A stretch of DNA of 64,000 nt. Origin: Stenotrophomonas tumulicola (lineage in GTDB: Bacteria > Pseudomonadota > Gammaproteobacteria > Xanthomonadales > Xanthomonadaceae). A model generated the notes under the pieces. It was not told the DNA's origin, ran no database searches, and worked only from the letters and a program-made list of their open reading frames with translations. The stretch covers positions 186,001 through 250,000 of the forward strand of contig NZ_JACGXS010000002.1 in NCBI RefSeq assembly GCF_014117215.1, given 5' to 3'. The translations under genes and the position numbers were made by a program. Shown here piece after piece: positions 52,234 to 61,867 of this stretch (the stretch's first letter is position 1; every line of letters starts with the position of its first letter).

Positions 52234-54267
52234 TCAGAACCGCGCGGTCACCCCGATGAACCCGCTGCGGCCTGCCACGTAGTAGTCCGTGGCACCTTCG
52301 GCATACAGCTTCTTGTCGGCCAGGTTGCTGATGCCGGCGCGCAGCGTCAGTACGTCGTTGACGTTCCAGGCTGCAGTCAGGTCATACAGCGTGTAGGCCC
52401 TCAGGAACGTGCTTGCGATACCGCTCTGCTTGCCGGTGTACTGCGCCGACAACGTGCCGGAGAATACCTTGCCCGGTGACCAGTCCACGGCGGAGTAGGC
52501 GGAGTACTCCGGGGTGTCGATCAGGTTCTCGCCGGTGGTCAGGTTCTTCGCTTCCTTCATCCAGGTGGCCGAAGTGCGCCAGCGCCACTGGTCGCTGAAA
52601 CGGAAGTTCAGGTTGCCCTCCATGCCACTGGTGCGCGCGCGTTCGACATTGCTCATCCGCGTCCACCAGTAGCCGTTGAAGAAGCCCAGTGCTTCGTACT
52701 CGATCTTGTTCCTGAAATCGGTATGGAAGTATGTCAGGCCGACATCCACGACGTCGTTGTCGAATGAGAAACCGATCTCGCGGTTGGTGCTGGTTTCCGG
52801 GTCCAGTTCGGGGTTGCCGGCCATGTAGCAGCCGCCACTGACATAGCCCAGGGGATACAGCGAGGTGCAGCCGCGGCCGCCGGACTGGGTCGCCGCCGTG
52901 GCTGAGTTCTCGGTCAGGCTGGGTGCGCGGAAACCCTTGGATACACCGCCGCGTATCGTCCACGCTTCGGCCGGGTGCCATACCAGGTAGGCGCGCGGGC
53001 TGACATGGCTGCCGAACTGTTCATGGTGGTCAAGCCGTGCGCCCACGGTCAGTGCCAGCGTGCGGTGCAGCTTCAGTTCGTCTTCCAGGAACAGCGCCCA
53101 GGTATCCACCTGCAGCGTGGAGCCGCCCACCGCGTTGCCGTCATAGTCCACCGGTGCCTGGCCGATGGTGTTGGTGTTGGTCAGCTCCTGCCGTTTCCAT
53201 TGCCCGCCTACGTTGAGCTGATGCTCCACGCCAAGGGTGAAGGGGGTACCGATGCTGCCCTCGACGATGCTGTCCACGGCCTCCGAACGCCCGGTCGGGC
53301 CGATGTCGTTCTTGTATTCGGTCCAGTAGGCAGACAGTTTGGACGTACCGAACGACCACTGGCCGTCATGGTTCAATGCCAGGCTGCTGCGCTTGAGTTC
53401 GCTGGCGCCCCATGCGCCATCACCTTCCGCTTCCAGTGCCTGGCTGGCGAAGGACTGCTGTACGCCATGGCCCGCTTCCAGCGACAGCTTCTGCGCCTCG
53501 CTCACCTGCCACTGCAGCAGGGCATTGATATTGCGGTCCTTCTCACCGGCATAGGCATTGCCGTAGACGCCGCCATTGGAACGGTCCGAGTCGCGGCGCA
53601 GGCTGTTGGCGCCGATGCGCAGGCCCACGCGTTCGCTGAGCGGGCCGGAGAACGTCGCGCCGATCTGCTGGGTATCGCCCCGTTTGTCGTCGCCGGGGCG
53701 GGTGTAACTCTGGGTCGCGCTGCCGCTCCAGTTGTCGCCGATGCGCTTGGTGATGATGTTGATCACCCCGCCCATGGCGTCGGAACCGTACAGCGAGGAC
53801 ATCGGGCCGCGCACCACTTCAATGCGCTCGATCTGGTCCGGCGCGATCCAGTTGAGATCCTGCCGGCCCAGGTCCGGGCGGTAGTTGGTGGCAGCCGAAC
53901 TGCCCATGCGCTTGCCGTCCACCAGCACCAGCGTGTAGTTCGATGGCATCCCGCGCAGTTTGATCTTGGACTGTTCACCACTGGCGCTGAAGCCGCCGGT
54001 GACGCCGGGCACGCGGCTGAGCAGGGCAGCAAGGTCGTGTACCGGCTGGCGTTCGATGTCCTCGCGGCTGATCACGCTGATGCTGGCAGGCGCATCCTTT
54101 ATCCACTGCTGGTTGCCCGAGGCGGTGACCACGACGGTATCCAGGTCGCGAGTGCTGGCGTCATCGGCCGCAGCGGCCAGGACGGGCAACGGCAGCAGGC
54201 AGGCAAGTGCCAGGGAGCGGGACAGGGGAGTGCGCAATGCGCGCGCGGGACGGCGGGGGCTGGACAT
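52234..54267 (-). CDS. TonB-dependent siderophore receptor, FepA/CirA-like
   Basis: A 677-residue receptor with signal peptide (LALACLLPLPVLAAAADD), TonB-box region DLDTVVVTASG, plug with LRGMPSNYTLVLVDGKRMG and IERIEVVRGPMSSLYGSDAMGG, and a barrel with a disulphide-loop pair (GRGCTSLYPLGYVSGGCYM). It ends in VTARF. The plug phrases fit catecholate-type siderophore receptors of the CirA/FepA group. A Fur-like box lies at 54425-54443. The ligand is inferred from the family. Confidence 0.92.
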   Translation of the reverse strand: MSSPRRPARALRTPLSRSLALACLLPLPVLAAAADDASTRDLDTVVVTASGNQQWIKDAPASISVISREDIERQPVHDLAALLSRVPGVTGGFSASGEQSKIKLRGMPSNYTLVLVDGKRMGSSAATNYRPDLGRQDLNWIAPDQIERIEVVRGPMSSLYGSDAMGGVINIITKRIGDNWSGSATQSYTRPGDDKRGDTQQIGATFSGPLSERVGLRIGANSLRRDSDRSNGGVYGNAYAGEKDRNINALLQWQVSEAQKLSLEAGHGVQQSFASQALEAEGDGAWGASELKRSSLALNHDGQWSFGTSKLSAYWTEYKNDIGPTGRSEAVDSIVEGSIGTPFTLGVEHQLNVGGQWKRQELTNTNTIGQAPVDYDGNAVGGSTLQVDTWALFLEDELKLHRTLALTVGARLDHHEQFGSHVSPRAYLVWHPAEAWTIRGGVSKGFRAPSLTENSATAATQSGGRGCTSLYPLGYVSGGCYMAGNPELDPETSTNREIGFSFDNDVVDVGLTYFHTDFRNKIEYEALGFFNGYWWTRMSNVERARTSGMEGNLNFRFSDQWRWRTSATWMKEAKNLTTGENLIDTPEYSAYSAVDWSPGKVFSGTLSAQYTGKQSGIASTFLRAYTLYDLTAAWNVNDVLTLRAGISNLADKKLYAEGATDYYVAGRSGFIGVTARF

Positions 54268-54703
54268 GAGGGTTTCCGTGGCAGGGAGGATGCCCGGGGG
54301 AACAGCGCGATGCCCGAAGACCAGGTCGCCTGCCCATCCCTGGGCGACAAGCGCGGCATGCAGCCGGCGCGTCTTGGGTGGGCGAACGGGAAATCCGAAA
54401 CCTGCCTTTGTGTCAAATGGTAACGTTTCGTATTCTCATTAGTCCAGAGGCGTGAGGCGCAGGACGCCGTCGTGGTAAAAGATGAATGGGGAGAAACATC
54501 GCATAAGGGCCTTCGCGCTCGACTTACATGCCCCGTCCTAGACTGAGCCGCATTTTTTTGAATACCGGGTGAGCGTGCGTGGCCTCCTGTACTGAGAGAT
54601 ATCGATTGCCGACCGTGGTGCGCCTGTGTAGTGGATGTTCCAGCATGGGCGACCTCCGCCCTGGCGGCGGCTCCGGCTTGTCCGTTGTGCCGAGGTAACC
54701 CGG
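54268..54703. other. Non-coding divergent region between receptor and opgH
   Basis: This 436-bp stretch holds a Fur-like box (54425-54443), a T-run at 54554-54560, and the opgH ribosome-binding site GAGG at 54692-54695. No convincing gene was seen. It should carry the promoters of both divergent genes. Confidence 0.5.
54425..54443. promoter_or_regulatory. Candidate Fur box
   Basis: On the minus strand the site contains CTAATGAGAAT, identical to the core of the box at 33274-33292, and matches the classical consensus at about 11 of 19 positions. It lies about 160 bp upstream of the receptor ATG. Confidence 0.45.
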
Positions 54704-56611
54704 ATGAGCGAAACCATTGATACCCCCACGCTTGATGCCGGCGTGGCGACGTTGCCGGGTGCCTCGCCGCTGGTCATGCCCGAGCAGGCCCTGCACCAGG
54801 GCCGCCTGGAGATTGGTCGCCACCGTACTTCGCCCCGCCTGATCGGCCTGCGCCGCGCCTACCTGTTCGGTGGCACCGCGTTGATGACCAGCGCTGCGAC
54901 GGTGATGATGTGGCGGGTGCTGTCGCCCAATGGGGTCAGCGTGCTGGAAGCCTGCCTGCTGGTGCTGTTCGTTGGCCTGTTCGGCTGGATCGCGCTGGCC
55001 TTCGCCAGTGCCGTGGCGGGCTTCCTCACCGCCGTGTTCGACCGGGGTTACCGCTTGGGCATCGATCCCAACGAACCCCTGCCGCTGCTGCATACCCGCA
55101 CCGCGCTGCTGATGCCGACCTACAACGAAGACCCGCGCCGCCTGCTGGCCGGGCTGCAGGCCATCTACGAATCGGTGGCGGAGACCGGACAGCTCGCCAA
55201 CTTCGATTTCTTCGTGCTCAGCGACACCCGTCGCGAGGACATCTCGCAGGCGGAAGAACAGGTCTTCACCGAACTGCGCGATACCCTGGGCGCGCACGAC
55301 CGGCTGTTCTACCGCCGGCGCGCCGACAACAGCGGGCGCAAGGCCGGAAACATCGCCGACTGGGTGCGTCGCTTCGGCGGCGCCTATCCGCAGATGCTGA
55401 TCCTGGATGCGGACAGCCTGATGACCGGCGACACCATCGTGCGGCTGGCCGCTGGCATGGAGCACAATCCCGACGTAGGCATCATCCAGACCCTGCCGGT
55501 GGTGGTTGGCGGGCGCACCCTGTTCTCGCGCATGCAGCAGTTCGGCGGCCGCGTGTATGGCCCGGTGATCGCGCGTGGGGTGGCCTGGTGGCATGGCGCC
55601 GAAAGCAATTACTGGGGCCACAACGCCATCATCCGGACGGTGGCATTTGCCGACAACGCCGGCCTGCCCGCACTGCCCGGGCATGAGCCGTTCGGCGGCC
55701 ACGTGCTCAGCCATGATTTCGTGGAGGCGGCGTTGATGCGCCGTGGTGGCTGGGCCGCGCACATGGTGCCGTACCTGGGCGGCAGCTACGAAGAGGGCCC
55801 GCCGACGTTGACCGACATGATGGTGCGCGACCGTCGCTGGTGCCAAGGCAACCTGCAGCACGGCAAGATCGTCGGCAGCCGCGGCCTGCACTGGATCAGC
55901 CGCGTGCACATGCTGATCGGCATCGGCCACTACTTCACCGCACCGATGTGGGCGATGCTGATGCTGATCGGCATCGCCATCCCGCTGTTCCAGGAAGGCA
56001 TCGACCTCAACGGCGTGCTGCATCTTTCGCCCAGCGTGTATTGGCGCACGCAGGATGAAGTCCACGTGGTGCGGCTGTTCGCGGGTACCATGGTGGTGCT
56101 GTTGATGCCGAAGGTGCTGGGGTACCTGGCCACGCTGCTGGAACCGGGCGACCGGCGCGGCTGTGGCGGCACCGTGCGCATGTTCGTGGCGATGCTGCTG
56201 GAAACCATCCTGGCGGCACTGATGGCCCCGGTGGTGATGTACGTGCAGTCGCGTGGCGTGGCCGAGGTGCTGGCTGGCAAGGATTCCGGCTGGGATGCCC
56301 AGCAGCGCGATGACGGCGGCGTGGACTGGCTTGCCCTGGTGCGCGGCTACGGTGGCCTGAGCCTGTTCGGTGCCTTCATGGGCGTGCTGGCCTGGGCGGT
56401 TTCCCCGGCACTGGCTGCCTGGATGTCGCCGGTGGTGATAGGCATGATGCTCTCCATCCCGGTGGTGGCGCTGACCTCGTCGCGTGGACCGGGCAGCTGG
56501 TTGCACCGCTTGCGCCTGATGGACATCCCGGAAGAGCGCAGCCCGCCGCAGGTGCTGGTGCGTGCGGCGCAGCTGCGCCGCGAAGCGCTGGCCAGGCCGC
56601 CACTGTACTGA
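54704..56611 (+). CDS. opgH: Osmoregulated periplasmic glucan glucosyltransferase
   Basis: A 635-residue inner-membrane GT2 enzyme. N-terminal helices are followed by the catalytic domain with [43 protein letters not shown] and the R-x-x-RW motif as [10 protein letters not shown]-terminal helices follow. It uses UDP-glucose to make the glucan backbone and moves it to the periplasm. opgG is not adjacent. The start ATG 54704 follows GAGG at 8 nt. Its Xanthomonas/Pseudomonas relatives (HrpM/MdoH) affect osmotic adaptation and virulence. Confidence 0.93.
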   Translation: MSETIDTPTLDAGVATLPGASPLVMPEQALHQGRLEIGRHRTSPRLIGLRRAYLFGGTALMTSAATVMMWRVLSPNGVSVLEACLLVLFVGLFGWIALAFASAVAGFLTAVFDRGYRLGIDPNEPLPLLHTRTALLMPTYNEDPRRLLAGLQAIYESVAETGQLANFDFFVLSDTRREDISQAEEQVFTELRDTLGAHDRLFYRRRADNSGRKAGNIADWVRRFGGAYPQMLILDADSLMTGDTIVRLAAGMEHNPDVGIIQTLPVVVGGRTLFSRMQQFGGRVYGPVIARGVAWWHGAESNYWGHNAIIRTVAFADNAGLPALPGHEPFGGHVLSHDFVEAALMRRGGWAAHMVPYLGGSYEEGPPTLTDMMVRDRRWCQGNLQHGKIVGSRGLHWISRVHMLIGIGHYFTAPMWAMLMLIGIAIPLFQEGIDLNGVLHLSPSVYWRTQDEVHVVRLFAGTMVVLLMPKVLGYLATLLEPGDRRGCGGTVRMFVAMLLETILAALMAPVVMYVQSRGVAEVLAGKDSGWDAQQRDDGGVDWLALVRGYGGLSLFGAFMGVLAWAVSPALAAWMSPVVIGMMLSIPVVALTSSRGPGSWLHRLRLMDIPEERSPPQVLVRAAQLRREALARPPLY

Positions 56612-56666
56612 GCAGCGATCCGCCGGGGCACGGCATAATGCGGCTTGAACTTGGAGGAGCCGCAAC

Positions 56667-57326
56667 ATGCTGGAGACGGTGGAACAGGAAACCGGCGCAT
56701 CGCCGCAATGGTCGATCATCTGGTTGCACGGCCTGGGCGCCGATGGCCACGATTTCGCCCCGATCGTGCCCGAACTGGTGCGCCCCGGTTGGCCGGCGCT
56801 GCGCTTCGTGTTCCCGCATGCGCCGGTACGCCCGATCACCATCAACAACGGCGTGCCGATGCGTGGCTGGTATGACATCGTCGGCATGGACTTCCGTTCG
56901 CGTGCGGACATGGATGGCGTGCGCGCATCGGTGGCCGGACTGGAAGCCCTGGTCGCGCGCGAGATCGAGCGCGGCATCGCCGCCGAGCACATTTTCCTGG
57001 CAGGGTTCTCGCAGGGCGGGGCGGTGATCCTGACCGCCGCGTTGGCCTGGACCGCCCCCCTGGCGGGCCTGATCGCACTGTCGACCTACCTGCCGGAGGC
57101 GGAAGCCGCGCATCGCATCGAGGCGGCGGTACAAGCGCCGGTGTTCATGGCCCATGGTGCACAGGACCCGGTGATCCCGCTGCCGGTAGCCGAGCACAGT
57201 GCCGATGCCTTGCGCAGCCTTGGCCTGGACGTGGAGTGGCACCGCTATCCGATGGCGCACCAGGTCTGCGCCGAAGAGATCCACGCACTCGGCGATTGGC
57301 TGCAACTGCGATTGTCGGCTGGTTGA
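56667..57326 (+). CDS. Alpha/beta-hydrolase carboxylesterase (phospholipase/EstB type)
   Basis: A 219-residue cytoplasmic esterase. The catalytic triad is readable: Ser in GFSQGG near residue 114, Asp in AHGAQDPVIPL near 168, His in YPMAHQVCAEE near 200. The oxyanion segment IWLHGLGADGHDF is at the start. GGAGGAG precedes the ATG. It hydrolyses short acyl esters or lysophospholipids. It ends 2 nt before the algZ start. Confidence 0.92.
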   Translation: MLETVEQETGASPQWSIIWLHGLGADGHDFAPIVPELVRPGWPALRFVFPHAPVRPITINNGVPMRGWYDIVGMDFRSRADMDGVRASVAGLEALVAREIERGIAAEHIFLAGFSQGGAVILTAALAWTAPLAGLIALSTYLPEAEAAHRIEAAVQAPVFMAHGAQDPVIPLPVAEHSADALRSLGLDVEWHRYPMAHQVCAEEIHALGDWLQLRLSAG

Positions 57327-57328
57327 GC

Positions 57329-58387
57329 ATGATCCCACCGGCTGCAGCGCCCTGGATGCCCGAGCTGTGCCGCCTGCCGCGGCTGGCGGCGATGTGTGGC
57401 ATGGCGCTGCTGGTGGTGGTGGTGTTGGCGCTGGCACCGGACGGCAGCCGCCACTGGAGCCTGGGCCAGCTGCTCTCGGCCAGCGGTTTCGCACTATGGT
57501 TGGCGCTGGCGGTCAGCATGGTGTTGTGCGTGCTGCGCAACGCGCTGTCGCGCCTGCCGCCCGCATTGGGGGCGGTGGCGGCCGTGGCGCTGGCCGCGGT
57601 GATCGCGCTGGTCGGTGCGGGCATCATCCATGCCCTGTATGCCGCGCTGGGCGACCGTTTCATCCAGGGGATCGGTTTCTGGCGCTTCACCCTCGGCAGC
57701 GCCGCCACTACCGCGCTGATCAGCGCGCTGGCGCTGCGCCATTTCTACGTGAGCGATCGCTGGAGCGCACAGATGCAGGCCAACGCGCGCGCCGAGGCCG
57801 ATGCCCTGCAGGCACGGATCCGCCCGCACTTCCTGTTCAACAGCATGAACCTCATCGCCAGCCTGGTGCGGCGTGACGCCGCCGTGGCCGAACGCGCGGT
57901 GCTGGACCTGTCCGACCTGTTCCGTGCCGCATTGGGTGCGGGCGACGGCGATTCGACCCTGCAGGAAGAGTGCGAACTGGCCGAGCGCTACCTGTCCATC
58001 GAAACATTGCGGCTGGGCGAGCGCCTGCAGGTGCGCTGGCAGCGTGATGATGACCTGCCCTGGCAGCAGCCGATGCCGCGCCTGGTGCTGCAGCCGCTGG
58101 TGGAAAACGCCGTGCTGCACGGCATTTCGCGCCTGCCGGAAGGCGGCCTCATCGATCTGCAGCTTGGTTGTGCCGATGGCATGCTGCAGATCGTCATCCG
58201 CAATCCCGCCCCCGACCCCGATGCCCCTGCCTTGTTGCTGTCGCGCGGTACAGGCCACGCACAGCACAACATCGCGCACCGTCTTGGCTGGCGTTTCGGT
58301 GCGCGGGCACGGGTGACGGCAGGCTGGAGCGGGGGCTACTATGAATGCTGCATCGTCATACCGGTCAGACAAGGGGAGCCGCCGTGA
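57329..58387 (+). CDS. algZ: Membrane sensor histidine kinase, AlgZ/FimS type
   Basis: A 352-residue LytS-type kinase. About four N-terminal helices (to residue 135) are followed by the phospho-acceptor motif RIRPHFLFNSMN near 170, then an ATP-binding region with LQPLVENAVLHG. Some conserved boxes of orthodox kinases are absent, as in Pseudomonas AlgZ. ATG 57329 follows the esterase stop. Its stop overlaps the AlgR start as GTGA. Confidence 0.9.
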   Translation: MIPPAAAPWMPELCRLPRLAAMCGMALLVVVVLALAPDGSRHWSLGQLLSASGFALWLALAVSMVLCVLRNALSRLPPALGAVAAVALAAVIALVGAGIIHALYAALGDRFIQGIGFWRFTLGSAATTALISALALRHFYVSDRWSAQMQANARAEADALQARIRPHFLFNSMNLIASLVRRDAAVAERAVLDLSDLFRAALGAGDGDSTLQEECELAERYLSIETLRLGERLQVRWQRDDDLPWQQPMPRLVLQPLVENAVLHGISRLPEGGLIDLQLGCADGMLQIVIRNPAPDPDAPALLLSRGTGHAQHNIAHRLGWRFGARARVTAGWSGGYYECCIVIPVRQGEPP

Positions 58388-59112
58388 GGATAGTGATCGC
58401 CGACGACGAGCCCTTGGCGCGCGAGCGGCTGCAATCCTTGTTGGCCGACCTGCCGGGGGTGGATGTGGTGGCCGAAGCTGCCAATGGCGAGCAGGCGCTG
58501 CATGCCTGCGCCGAGCTGCAGCCGGACCTGGTGCTGCTGGATATCGCCATGCCCGGCCTGGATGGATTGGAAACCGCGCGCCACCTGGCGACCTTTGAGC
58601 CACGGCCCGCCGTGGTGTTCTGCACGGCCTACGACGCCCACGCGCTGTCGGCGTTCGAGGCGGCGGCGATCGATTACCTGATGAAGCCGGTGCGTCCGGA
58701 ACGCCTGGCATCGGCGCTGGAGCGCGCGCGGGTGTTCCTGGCAGGCCGCGGCGATGCACAGGAAAATGGCGATGGCCGGGCCCGTACGGTGCTGTGTGCA
58801 CGGTTGCGGGGCGGGTTGCGCCTGATCCCGGTGGAAGACATCCATTACCTGCAGGCCGAGGAAAAATACGTCGTGGTCCACCACGCACGTGGCGAAGACC
58901 TGATCGAAGAGTCGTTGAAGTCGCTGGAGGAGGAATTCGCCAGCCGTTTCATCCGCATCCACCGCAACTGCCTGGTTGCCCGCCACGAACTGGTCGAGTT
59001 GCGGCGCGGTGTTGCCGGCCAGGTGCAGGCGGTGCTGCGGCATGGCAAGCATCCGCTGGAAGTGAGCCGGCGCTGCGTGGCCACCCTGCGCCAGGACCTC
59101 CGCCACCTGTAA
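58384..59112 (+). CDS. algR: LytTR response regulator, AlgR type
   Basis: A 242-residue regulator: receiver with acidic pair ADDE at 7-10, phospho-Asp in LLDIAMP near 53, Lys in KPVRPE near 101; LytTR DNA-binding domain near 140-240 (VEDIHYLQAEEKYVVVH, FIRIHRNCLVAR). The start is GTG 58384, overlapping the algZ stop. In Pseudomonas AlgR controls twitching, biofilm and exopolysaccharide genes. Position before hemC is conserved with that genus. Confidence 0.92.
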   Translation: MRIVIADDEPLARERLQSLLADLPGVDVVAEAANGEQALHACAELQPDLVLLDIAMPGLDGLETARHLATFEPRPAVVFCTAYDAHALSAFEAAAIDYLMKPVRPERLASALERARVFLAGRGDAQENGDGRARTVLCARLRGGLRLIPVEDIHYLQAEEKYVVVHHARGEDLIEESLKSLEEEFASRFIRIHRNCLVARHELVELRRGVAGQVQAVLRHGKHPLEVSRRCVATLRQDLRHL

Positions 59113-59129
59113 CGCTGACCGATGCATGG

Positions 59130-59201
59130 GTAGCGACCCATGGTCGGCGGCTTTGGGGTGATGGGGTGTGATGGTTTCCGCCGAGCATGGCTTGGCGCTA
59201 C
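59130..59201. repeat. SMAG-like GTAG palindrome pair
   Basis: GTAGCG at 59130 and its complement CGCTAC ending at 59201 bracket an imperfect, inverted pair of about 20-bp hairpins separated by a spacer. This is the arrangement of Stenotrophomonas GTAG extragenic repeats. It sits between algR and hemC. Confidence 0.7.
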
Positions 59202-59264
59202 CGCACGTCGCCAACCCGATGACTTGCCGTTCGCCGCATCCCACCGATGCGCGATAATGACCGC

Positions 59265-60176
59265 ATGGATACCCTCCGCATCGCTACCCGCAAAAGCCCG
59301 CTTGCCCTCTGGCAAAGCGAATATGTCGCCGACCGGCTGCGCCAGGTGCATCCCGGCCTGCACGTGGAGCTGGTTCCGATGAGCACCCGCGGCGATGAAG
59401 TACTGGATCGTTCGCTGGCGGCCATCGGCGGCAAAGGCCTGTTCCTGAAAGAACTGGAGCTGGCGATGCTGCGTGGCGACGCGGACTGCGCGGTGCATTC
59501 GCTGAAGGACGTGCCGATGGAGCTGGACGCGCCGTTCGTGCTTCCCGCCATCCTGCCGCGGCATGATCCGGCCGATGGCTTTGTTTCCAACCTGTACGCT
59601 TCGCTGGATGCCCTACCGCCGGGTGCACGGGTCGGCACCTCTTCGCTGCGTCGCCAGGCACAGTTGCGCGCGCTGCGGCCGGACCTGCAACTGCTGGACC
59701 TGCGCGGCAACATCAATACACGCCTGGCCAAGCTGGACAACGGAGGCTATGACGCCATCGTGCTGGCGGTGGCAGGATTGGAACGGCTCGGCCTGGGTGG
59801 GCGCATCGTGGCGCGCCTGCAACCCCCGCAGTGGCTTCCAGCGCCTGCGCAGGGTGCGGTGGCGGTGGAATGCGATGGCGACAACGAGAGACTGCACGCG
59901 CTGTTCGACGCGCTGGATGATGCCGATACACGCAGCTGCGTGGAGGCCGAGCGGGCGATGAACCGTGCATTGCATGGCAGCTGCCATGTGCCGGTGGCGG
60001 CGATCGCGCAGTGGCAGGGTAGCGATCTGCACCTGCAGGGCTTGGTCGGCAGTGCGTCCGATGGCCGCGCGGTACGCGCCGAGGCCGTGGGCCCGGCACG
60101 GGATCCGGAAACACTGGGCCAACGCGTGGCGGCGATGCTGCTGGACGGTGGCGCGGGCGAGCTGCTGGACGTGTGA
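59265..60176 (+). CDS. hemC: Hydroxymethylbilane synthase (porphobilinogen deaminase)
   Basis: A 303-residue enzyme of haem biosynthesis that joins four porphobilinogen units. Family motifs are present: [13 protein letters not shown] at the start, HSLKDVPME near 82, [11 protein letters not shown] near 128, and the Cys that binds the dipyrromethane cofactor in [10 protein letters not shown] near 242. ATG 59265 is used; an earlier in-frame ATG adds 6 residues. ATAATG just upstream may serve as a -10 element, and no strong ribosome-binding site is seen. Confidence 0.96.
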   Translation: MDTLRIATRKSPLALWQSEYVADRLRQVHPGLHVELVPMSTRGDEVLDRSLAAIGGKGLFLKELELAMLRGDADCAVHSLKDVPMELDAPFVLPAILPRHDPADGFVSNLYASLDALPPGARVGTSSLRRQAQLRALRPDLQLLDLRGNINTRLAKLDNGGYDAIVLAVAGLERLGLGGRIVARLQPPQWLPAPAQGAVAVECDGDNERLHALFDALDDADTRSCVEAERAMNRALHGSCHVPVAAIAQWQGSDLHLQGLVGSASDGRAVRAEAVGPARDPETLGQRVAAMLLDGGAGELLDV

Positions 60177-60186
60177 TGCCGGTCAA

Positions 60187-60215
60187 AGGCAGCGGGGCAT
60201 GGCCCCGCTCTGCCT
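60187..60215 (+). terminator. Convergent terminator after hemC
   Basis: A GC-rich hairpin (CGGGGC / GCCCCG core, extended by AGGCA / TGCCT) in the 65 bp between hemC and the convergent DUF481 gene. Confidence 0.5.
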
Positions 60216-60241
60216 GATCGCCGCAGGCGGGGCGGCGACGC

Positions 60242-61018
60242 TTACTTGAACTTGTAGACCACGTTCATGGTGGTCAGCGTATCGGTCTTCTGCTTGTCTT
60301 CGGCGACGTCGCTGTTGTGGCGTGCCTGCCAAGCGGCCTTCAGCGCCAGGTGTTCGTTCATGCTTACCGACAGGCCGAAATCGTTCTGCGCGAAGGTGTT
60401 GTACGAACCGGATTCGACCAGCAGCGTATTGATCAGGTCGGTATTCGGGCTCAGCGAATACTTCATGTCGAAGAAGCCACGGCCGATCAGACCGGTACGG
60501 GTTTCATCGTTCTCGACGTCATGGGTGCGGCGCACGCCAGGGCCGATCTGCGCGTCCAGCGAGAAGCGGTCGGTGTCCCACAGGCGGGTGCCGTAACCCA
60601 GACCAAAGGAGCTCTGGCGGTCATAGGTGGCGAAGTCGTCGCGCTCGAAACGCAGCGTGGCGGTGATCTGCCGGTGCTCGCCGAGCTGCAGCGCGCTGCC
60701 GGCACTGCCGGTGTAGCGGTTGGCGGTGGTGCTGGTCACCTTGCTGGTGCTGCCGTCATCGCTGGTCTGGATCGATTCGGAGCGCGAACGCAGGCCGAAC
60801 AGGTCCATGCTGTGCACCCAGTCGTCGTCGGTATAGCGCAGGCCCAGGCGTCCGTTGAAGCTCTCCGTATTGCTGTTGCCGCGTGCCGATGCGAAGCCCA
60901 GCTCGCCACCACTGCCGCTCCATGGGGAGGTCATCGCCGCCAGTTCGGCGGGGTCCTGGGCAAATGCCGCAGGGGCGACCAGCAACAGGGGAAACAGTAG
61001 GGAAACACGCAGGGACAT
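60242..61018 (-). CDS. DUF481 outer-membrane beta-barrel protein
   Basis: A 258-residue protein with signal peptide (LLFPLLLVAPAAFAQD), then repeated beta-strands (GELGFASARGNSNTESF, RLGLRYTDDDWVHSMDLFG) typical of DUF481/YdiY-like barrels. It ends in VVYKFK. The first strands with SARGNSN are the family hallmark. YdiY-like proteins are linked to salt or acid stress; the role here is unknown. Confidence 0.87.
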   Translation of the reverse strand: MSLRVSLLFPLLLVAPAAFAQDPAELAAMTSPWSGSGGELGFASARGNSNTESFNGRLGLRYTDDDWVHSMDLFGLRSRSESIQTSDDGSTSKVTSTTANRYTGSAGSALQLGEHRQITATLRFERDDFATYDRQSSFGLGYGTRLWDTDRFSLDAQIGPGVRRTHDVENDETRTGLIGRGFFDMKYSLSPNTDLINTLLVESGSYNTFAQNDFGLSVSMNEHLALKAAWQARHNSDVAEDKQKTDTLTTMNVVYKFK

Positions 61019-61155
61019 CGGGATTCTCCGGGGGGCGGACAGCGAACGCAGGATGTGATGATAGCGTCAACCTCAAGTCGACTCGACCCTGCAACCGGCC
61101 GGGCTTCAGTCGGCGTTCCTGCTCTTCGGCATTCAGTGCGATGCCGGTCTGAGGC

Positions 61156-61782
61156 TCAGGGCACCGCTATCCGCAGATCGGGGTCATTCAGCTGGGAATA
61201 GCGCAGGGTGACACGGTAGGGTTGGTCTCCATTGAAACCATCACGCTGCACCTGCCGCGGCAGGCCATCGTCACCGATCCAGTACTGCAGCGTCTCGCCG
61301 CTGCCCTGTGGGCCATCTACCCGATACAGCCGCGTGGCGGTGCCGCCGACGTCGGCCGGGCCCCGGTCTTCGACCGCCAGCCCTTGCAGTTCGGCTGCGG
61401 GCGGCAGCGGCGTCCGCCACTGGTCCAGCAACCCCGCCGGCAGCGGCAACTGCTGCGTGCCGCCTTCGGACGCCAGGAACACGGTATTGCCGATGATCGT
61501 CTGCACGCCGGCCGCACCGCGCAGGCGATAGCGGTCGGGGGCGACGAAATCCATGGAGGTGCTGACCACCTGCCCCTTCTGGGCGCCATGCAGGGTCATC
61601 TGCGCATGGAAGCTGCGCAGCGCGGCGAAACGCTGGCTGGCCTGCAGCACTGCCTGCGCGGGATCGGCGGGGATGCTGGCTGTGGGAAGTGGCGTGGAGG
61701 CGTCGGTCGCCGGGGCCTGCTGTCCACAGGCGGCCAGCAGCAGCGCGGCCAGCACCGGCAGTGCAGGGGAGCGGAGGGGCAT
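61156..61782 (-). CDS. LolA/LppX-like lipoprotein
   Basis: A 208-residue lipoprotein with lipobox LLAAC (Cys near residue 19) and a single half-barrel domain resembling LolA/LolB/LppX proteins (RSFHAQMTLHG, DFVAPDRYRLRG, ETLQYWIGDDGLPRQV). ATG 61782 is chosen because it directly precedes the signal peptide. Such proteins bind or carry lipids or lipoproteins at the outer membrane. Exact function unknown. Confidence 0.8.
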   Translation of the reverse strand: MPLRSPALPVLAALLLAACGQQAPATDASTPLPTASIPADPAQAVLQASQRFAALRSFHAQMTLHGAQKGQVVSTSMDFVAPDRYRLRGAAGVQTIIGNTVFLASEGGTQQLPLPAGLLDQWRTPLPPAAELQGLAVEDRGPADVGGTATRLYRVDGPQGSGETLQYWIGDDGLPRQVQRDGFNGDQPYRVTLRYSQLNDPDLRIAVP

Positions 61783-61867
61783 GCAGGGAAGGCCTTGGGC
61801 GTGACGGACCGACACGATAGCCGATCATTGCCGCCACAAGGGCCGCGACTCGGACATAATCAGGATC

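Noticed and set aside
54268..54703. Cobalamin riboswitch upstream of the receptor at 52234-54267
   Set aside because: No conserved B12-box sequence was found, and a Fur-like box is present instead.
54524..56992. Long minus-strand frame opposite opgH
   Set aside because: Antisense to a complete GT2 enzyme; His/Gln-rich composition.
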